A stretch of 64,000 bases of DNA from Persephonella hydrogeniphila. GTDB lineage: Bacteria; Aquificota; Aquificia; Aquificales; Hydrogenothermaceae. Below the pieces are notes generated by a model. The model saw only the letters and a program-made list of their open reading frames with translations. It did no database searches and was not told the DNA's origin. Positions 60,008 to 64,000 of the stretch are shown here, in pieces (the stretch's first letter is position 1; the number at the start of each line of letters is the position of its first letter). The position numbers and the translations under genes are program-made. Location of the stretch: NCBI RefSeq assembly GCF_900215515.1, contig NZ_OBEI01000010.1, forward strand, positions 1-64,000, written 5' to 3'.

Positions 60008-60021
60008 GGGGCTAAAGCCCC
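60008..60021. terminator. Hairpin between convergent polA and the 661-aa gene
   Basis: GGGGC/GCCCC stem with a TAAA loop, followed by TCTTTATTATTTT on the plus strand and TTATTTATC on the minus strand. Confidence 0.7.
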
Positions 60022-60027
60022 TCTTTA

Positions 60028-62013
60028 TTATTTTCCAGTAACAGCAAAAGAAGATACATCATGATCTTCATATGCTCTTATCGTTGTATACCCGTTTCTT
60101 GTTTTTGGGAATGTATGAAGATGTATAGAAAATGAACATTTATCCTCGCTTCCCAGTAGTTCGCCTATGGAGATATTCAAGTTTTCATTTTCTACAGAAA
60201 AATTTGCAGAAACAGTCTTTACTTCAGATCCGTTTATGCCTTTTCTTATTATGAGATGATAACTTCTTAAAAAATCTAATGATAAGTAATCAGGATGTTT
60301 TGCAGTGTAAACTACAGTTAACTGTTCTGATTTCGTTCCATACTCAATAAACTGGCAGTTCCCAAGGGGAGTATTGTTAAATCTTATATCTTTTATATCT
60401 GCAACGGTTTTTTTGTTGTTTATATGAATGTTCAGTATTAGATCTCCATTTGAAATATTAAGGTTTGTATAAACAGGTATTACACCGTTAATCTCGCTCC
60501 CTGTTGGAAGAATAAATCTGAAATTTTTTGAGGCAGGATCGGTTATTTTGTTACCGTTAATATCAAACATCTCCAATTTTAGCTGATAAATACCGTCAGG
60601 GATGGTATCTGTCTGCCAGTATGCAAATCTCCTATCTCCCCTATGTATGATAACCCAGTCGAGGGATGGATCAGGTATCTCAAAGAGGTCTGGTGTTCCG
60701 TTGACAGTTAAAGGTCCAAGATTTTTTGTGTTTATAAACAGTTCTGTCCCTATCATCTCAAGATACCTGTGGGTCACTTTTGTATCGATAGGTTTCCAAT
60801 CTGTATCTCCTTCTTTCCTGTAAGACCATCTGTAGTATCTCACTCCATGATTCTTGAGTTCCTTGTGAAACTGCATCTGTATATCAAGACCTGTTCCGTA
60901 AGGGGCTTCTCCTTTGTATAATCCTCTTTCTGGAACAGGTATAACGTCAGGTTTTAGATGCGACTGTGTAATTTCATGCCATCCATCCCATCCTATTCCA
61001 ATGGGCATAACGTATATATCCTCAGTATCAGGTTCAGGCTCAGGTCTACATATCACAGCTTCAGGGTCAGTAATCTCTATGTAAACATCTTTTCCTGAAG
61101 GATGGTTCCAGTACGTGTAGCATGGTATCGGAGTAGGACGGTATATTATCCTTTCGTTCCCGTTTACTCTCTGTCTTACCTTAAAGTAAAGATCAGGTTT
61201 GTCTTTATCACATACAGATATCCAGACAATAGCTTGAAACGAACCATCCTGATTAAGCTGTGCTGTTGCTATCTTATCCATTTTGTAGCAGTAGGGAAGC
61301 CATATTGGATAAATCCAAGGGAGGCACAGTATATGTTTAAATACATATATCTTTTCTATGAGAAGTTTTCTAAAGCTCTCAGGAGATGAATAAACAATGT
61401 CAATAAGTCTAATATTGTCTCCTATATTTATATTCAGGTAATTTGGATGTATCTCAACAGGAGGTTTAGGAGGGATAAAAAATTCCGGCTCAGGACATGG
61501 AATTTTACCGCAGGGAAATTCTGGGATTTTTGGTCTGATTATCTGGCTAATAATATCCTGTTTAAGTCTTTTTAAAATATCTTCAGGAATTCTGAGAAAA
61601 CACGATGTGTAATCGACCTCATACACATCAACCTCTCCTATACAGACGGGAAAACCATCTTTAAAAACTTTTCCTTTTATCAGGTATGGAAATTTTATCC
61701 AGCACCCCCATACCAGTTTTGGTATATCAAGGTGTATATGAACAGGTTCCTCTTTATAAAAAAAGGTTTCTGTCAGTGGTCTATATCTGTCTAACTGGGA
61801 TAAATCTTCAACATCAGGTGCTATCTTAAGTAAGTATCTGTCTGGTTTTTTTACTGTTAATTCAATTTTTCCTTTTCTGTCTTTTAAATGTATTTTCTTT
61901 TTTGATATAAGCTTACCTTCTTTATCAAAAAGGTAACTGTAAAGCTCTGCTTCTTTCTCTTCTATATCAAAAAGATTTAAAGAGACAGTTATATTTCCTT
62001 TCGATTTTTCCAT
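60028..62013 (-). CDS. Large beta-rich protein of the papain cassette, unknown function
   Basis: A 661-aa protein not recognised. It has no signal peptide and no transmembrane segment. The N-terminal 150 residues look like two transthyretin/carboxypeptidase-regulatory-like beta domains (GKLISKKKIHLKDRKGKIEL; GKVFKDGFPVCIGEVDVYEVD). A Pro/Cys-rich linker (PEFPCGKIPCPEPEFFIPP) leads to further beta-rich parts with many Trp and Tyr (IGIGWDGWHEITQ, VRYYRWSYRKEGDTDWKPI, RRFAYWQTDTIPDGIYQLKLEMFD). It ends in another sandwich-like region. It follows the peptidase gene by 12 bp and shares its operon. Binding of protein or carbohydrate is a guess. Confidence 0.7.
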   Translation of the reverse strand: MEKSKGNITVSLNLFDIEEKEAELYSYLFDKEGKLISKKKIHLKDRKGKIELTVKKPDRYLLKIAPDVEDLSQLDRYRPLTETFFYKEEPVHIHLDIPKLVWGCWIKFPYLIKGKVFKDGFPVCIGEVDVYEVDYTSCFLRIPEDILKRLKQDIISQIIRPKIPEFPCGKIPCPEPEFFIPPKPPVEIHPNYLNINIGDNIRLIDIVYSSPESFRKLLIEKIYVFKHILCLPWIYPIWLPYCYKMDKIATAQLNQDGSFQAIVWISVCDKDKPDLYFKVRQRVNGNERIIYRPTPIPCYTYWNHPSGKDVYIEITDPEAVICRPEPEPDTEDIYVMPIGIGWDGWHEITQSHLKPDVIPVPERGLYKGEAPYGTGLDIQMQFHKELKNHGVRYYRWSYRKEGDTDWKPIDTKVTHRYLEMIGTELFINTKNLGPLTVNGTPDLFEIPDPSLDWVIIHRGDRRFAYWQTDTIPDGIYQLKLEMFDINGNKITDPASKNFRFILPTGSEINGVIPVYTNLNISNGDLILNIHINNKKTVADIKDIRFNNTPLGNCQFIEYGTKSEQLTVVYTAKHPDYLSLDFLRSYHLIIRKGINGSEVKTVSANFSVENENLNISIGELLGSEDKCSFSIHLHTFPKTRNGYTTIRAYEDHDVSSFAVTGK

Positions 62014-62025
62014 GGTTTCCTCCCT

Positions 62026-62919
62026 TTATAATCCAAATTTTCCTGTATCGATCCATTCGTTTTTTATTAACGTCCACCAGTCCCGTGCAATCCTTCTCAT
62101 AACAAAATCATAAGGTAGCCATCCGTATCCGTTATCTCCCCAACCTGTTCCCCATGAATTTCTGATAAGGAATGCTCCTTTTGTTTCTACACCACAGTTG
62201 GTGTTTTTTATTTTTTTGTTATCATCATATCCAACTGCCATAACAGCATGACCACCAAGTATTCTCTCTCTTGGACAGGGAAAAGGGATCTCACCTGAAT
62301 ACCTTGCCTGTGATATAGAGCTGTAAACCGTAAAACCAAACATAGAAGGCCATCCAAAGGATAGGAGTATCTTTATTTTTCTAAGGAGTAGATTCAGATC
62401 TGTTCCGGGAGGATCAAGCCTGAAATATTTTATCGCCTGATAATTCTGTGCAAAGGAGTAGCAGAATGCAGGAGGTTCTCTATCAAAATCAGGTTTTGCA
62501 GTAGTATAAGGCCAGTACTCTTCAGGAGGGACTCCGAAGAGAACCATAGCTCCCATTGTTGTTCTTAAAAATGCTCCAGTATCTCCTGTCCAGTGGAGGA
62601 GATTTCTAGTTGTTTTATAAAGGAATAGTCTTGATGCATCTATATGTTTTCCGTAGGCTCTTCTCTCAAAATACTCTATAAGTCCAACCCCTGCATGGGC
62701 TGTACATGAGCCAAGGGAACCTTGATTTTCAACAGGGGAACACCAGCCTCTTAAATCAATCTTTGATGGTATTGTAAATTTAGGAAACTTTTTTGGTTCT
62801 ATTCCTAATTTTTTTAGCGCTGGTTTTACATTTTCATTTTCCTCAGTGTAATCTCTAAAATCTGGTAAATCGGGAAGCCACCCCAATCCAATATCTATCC
62901 CTACTTTTAGATTTTCCAT
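62026..62919 (-). CDS. Papain-family (C1A-like) cysteine peptidase without signal peptide
   Basis: A 297-aa protein with an intact papain active site: oxyanion Gln66 and nucleophile Cys72 (ENQGSLGSCTAHAG), His224 (LGGHAVMAVGYDD) and Asn254 (IRNSWGTGWGDNGYG). A short propeptide-like N-terminus has the LPDLPDFRDYT motif common in bacterial C1 peptidases. No Sec or Tat signal is seen, so it acts in the cytoplasm or leaves by another route. It lies between the 102-aa gene (1 bp away) and the 661-aa gene. Confidence 0.92.
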   Translation of the reverse strand: MENLKVGIDIGLGWLPDLPDFRDYTEENENVKPALKKLGIEPKKFPKFTIPSKIDLRGWCSPVENQGSLGSCTAHAGVGLIEYFERRAYGKHIDASRLFLYKTTRNLLHWTGDTGAFLRTTMGAMVLFGVPPEEYWPYTTAKPDFDREPPAFCYSFAQNYQAIKYFRLDPPGTDLNLLLRKIKILLSFGWPSMFGFTVYSSISQARYSGEIPFPCPRERILGGHAVMAVGYDDNKKIKNTNCGVETKGAFLIRNSWGTGWGDNGYGWLPYDFVMRRIARDWWTLIKNEWIDTGKFGL

Positions 62920-62920
62920 T

Positions 62921-63229
62921 TTACTCTCCCTCCCCTACAGGCTCTGTAGATGTTCCTAAAAATGCCCTTCCTGAAGCAAAGTATATATAAACGGGCTTTT
63001 CATTTCTTAAAACATCAAGAACATTTTCAAACATATGGGAAGGAAGGTGCATTCTGATAATCCCGTTCTGGACATAATCATTTTCAAAGAACATCCCCGG
63101 GTCATTAAATCTGACATAGGCAGTAGGTTTTCCGTTTTTGTCGTACAGAGTTATCTGTGCCCTATTCGTCTGGTAACCTGAAGGACTTCCATAAAATAAA
63201 ATGTGATACTTCTTGATCTCTGTGGCCAT
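62921..63229 (-). CDS. Small conserved-looking protein of the papain cassette
   Basis: A 102-aa soluble protein not recognised. The predicted fold is beta-rich at the N-terminus (KKYHILFYGSPSGYQTNRAQITLYDKNGK, quoted in part) with a helix (MFENVLDVLRNEKPVYIYF) and a glycine/acidic tail. It may be an inhibitor, substrate-targeting factor or chaperone of the peptidase one base downstream, by analogy with small genes paired with proteases. TAGGAAAATG follows a strong AAAGGAGG. Gap 63230-63427 upstream holds no gene; only the AT-rich promoter region of this operon. Confidence 0.7.
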   Translation of the reverse strand: MATEIKKYHILFYGSPSGYQTNRAQITLYDKNGKPTAYVRFNDPGMFFENDYVQNGIIRMHLPSHMFENVLDVLRNEKPVYIYFASGRAFLGTSTEPVGEGE

Positions 63230-63427
63230 TTTCCTAACCTCCTTTGTTTAGGAATTAATCTGAGAGATCTGCGAGTAAACACAACACAAAAAATTAAAAG
63301 GTTAATCTATGGATGTACTGGCTGATACAATAGGTGTTCAAAAAAATTTTCTGAAAAATTGGTTTTGGTAGTCTTAACAGGAAACTGATAGAGTATAAGA
63401 GGTTTAATTTTTAAATTTTTTTTTCGG

Positions 63428-63778
63428 TTATCTTTTAAAACTTTTCAAGATTTTCAGTATCTCTTTTTTCTGATTTATCCTTGCTACATCTACAGGAGTG
63501 ATGCCGTTTTTATCTTTTATATACGGGTCTGCTCCCTGCATCAATAGAAGCTTTACTATATCTTTATGTCCGTAAAAAACAGCCCAGTGTAAGGCTGTAC
63601 CTCCTTTTTCATCCTGATAGTTGACATTTGCTCCTTTTGCGATAGCGAGTCTTACTCTGTCAATATCTCCAAGCTGTGCAGCTACAATAAGCATATTGTT
63701 AGGGTCAGATGTGTCAATTCTCTGGCAGCTCCAAAAAATCAGAACCAGTATTATTACAGGATATATTTTTCTGAACAT
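63428..63778 (-). CDS. Ankyrin-repeat lipoprotein
   Basis: A 116-aa protein with an N-terminal signal ending in a lipobox-like WSC (Cys18), then about three ankyrin repeats: NNMLIVAAQLGDIDRVRLAIAKGANVN, GTALHWAVFYGHKDIVKLLLMQGADP and GITPVDVARINQKKEILKIL (quoted in part). It is probably a periplasm-facing lipid-anchored protein with a protein-binding role. The partner is unknown; it is 199 bp upstream of, and not clearly co-transcribed with, the papain cassette. Confidence 0.83.
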   Translation of the reverse strand: MFRKIYPVIILVLIFWSCQRIDTSDPNNMLIVAAQLGDIDRVRLAIAKGANVNYQDEKGGTALHWAVFYGHKDIVKLLLMQGADPYIKDKNGITPVDVARINQKKEILKILKSFKR

Positions 63779-63878
63779 CTTACTCCCGAGCTTCTGTATT
63801 TTTAATATTGTACAAAATTCTAAGCTAAATATATTGTAGTATTTATTTACCTAATTAATTAAAAATTTATGGAGTTCC

Positions 63879-64000
63879 ATGGATTTTATAAAAGATGAAG
63901 CTATAGTTTTAAGAAAATCTCCTGCAGGAGATTACGATCTGTCAATAACTGTGTATCTAAGAAAGTACGGTAAAGAGAATATATACATACCAAAGGGGCA
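63879..64000 (+). CDS. recO: DNA repair protein RecO, N-terminal part (runs off the window)
   Basis: ATG at 63879 with GGAG four bases before it. The 40 visible residues (MDFIKDEAIVLRKSPAGDYD, then VYLRKYGKENIYIPKG) match the OB-fold start of RecO (EAIVL..R..GE.D), which loads RecA with RecR. An ATG at 63869 is in another frame and stops after nine codons. Confidence 0.75.
   Translation, partial: MDFIKDEAIVLRKSPAGDYDLSITVYLRKYGKENIYIPKG

Noticed and set aside
63310-63372. 20-codon plus-strand ORF in the gap upstream of the papain cassette
   Set aside because: No ribosome-binding site and no recognisable features; it is expected by chance.
1-64000. tRNA, rRNA, 4.5S RNA or CRISPR array
   Set aside because: Reading the intergenic gaps showed no cloverleaf-type sequence with a T-loop, no rRNA-like stretch and no regularly spaced direct repeats.

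Overview
The window is about 64 kb of low-GC, densely packed bacterial chromosome. Gene content points to the Aquificota, probably a Persephonella-like member of the Hydrogenothermaceae. The evidence is a Ffh/NuoHIJKLMN/RecO bacterial core, a DNA polymerase I without the 5' nuclease domain as in Aquifex, a SpeE-BpsA pair for branched polyamines (a thermophile trait), two aconitases, an SQR-like flavoprotein, and a full nitrate-to-N2O respiratory set. The genus is inferred; no rRNA or tRNA gene is visible.

Layout. 1-145: 3' end of an IS200/IS605-type tnpB with its omegaRNA/right end, directly upstream of nuoH. 224-7611: nuoHIJKLMN (membrane arm of complex I plus NuoI). 7612-14373: housekeeping and regulation (gmk, a VanZ-like gene, rpoZ, an NtrB/NtrC-type two-component pair, lysS, an ADP-ribosylglycohydrolase homologue, hfq). 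14381-21181: a di-haem cytochrome c peroxidase behind Fur/PerR-like palindromes, tsaE, the ffh-rpsP-khpA operon on the minus strand, and an M16-like/speE/bpsA operon. 21211-31625: a nickel superoxide dismutase with a secretion signal, acnB, an SQR-like flavoprotein, acnA, a small six-cysteine secreted protein, a DUF808 membrane protein and a CopB-type metal ATPase.

31703-56451 is one large nitrogen-oxide respiration island. A Crp/Fnr (DNR-type) regulator is divergent from a DUF2249 / haem-copper-oxidase-like / MIP18 operon. Then come napAGHBFLD behind an FNR-type box and an unusually structured leader, and a nir operon (PAS-RHH sensor, porin, nirS, a three-domain NirN-like protein, nirJ, nirF, nirE, nirDL, V4R). 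On the minus strand are a quinol NO reductase operon and an NO-stress operon (CopD-like, hemerythrin, Rrf2/NsrR-like regulator, CopD-like, cupin) behind an NsrR-like 23-bp palindrome. Together these reduce nitrate to nitrite (NapA), NO (NirS) and N2O (NorB), make haem d1, and sense and buffer NO. The same TTGAT-N4-ATCAA box occurs at three promoters, suggesting one regulon. No nosZ is in the window.

56574-64000: aroD, a DksA-like zinc-finger gene, a nicotinamidase and polA; then on the minus strand a three-gene cassette of unknown role built around an intact papain-like cysteine peptidase, and an ankyrin-repeat lipoprotein; then the start of recO.

The strongest candidates for something undescribed are the structured RNA leader of napA, the papain cassette, the signal-peptide NiSOD, the PAS-RHH fusion, the NirN-cytochrome c fusion, and the 18-nt element shared by the nuoH and acnB promoters, which also lies where the omegaRNA guide would be.
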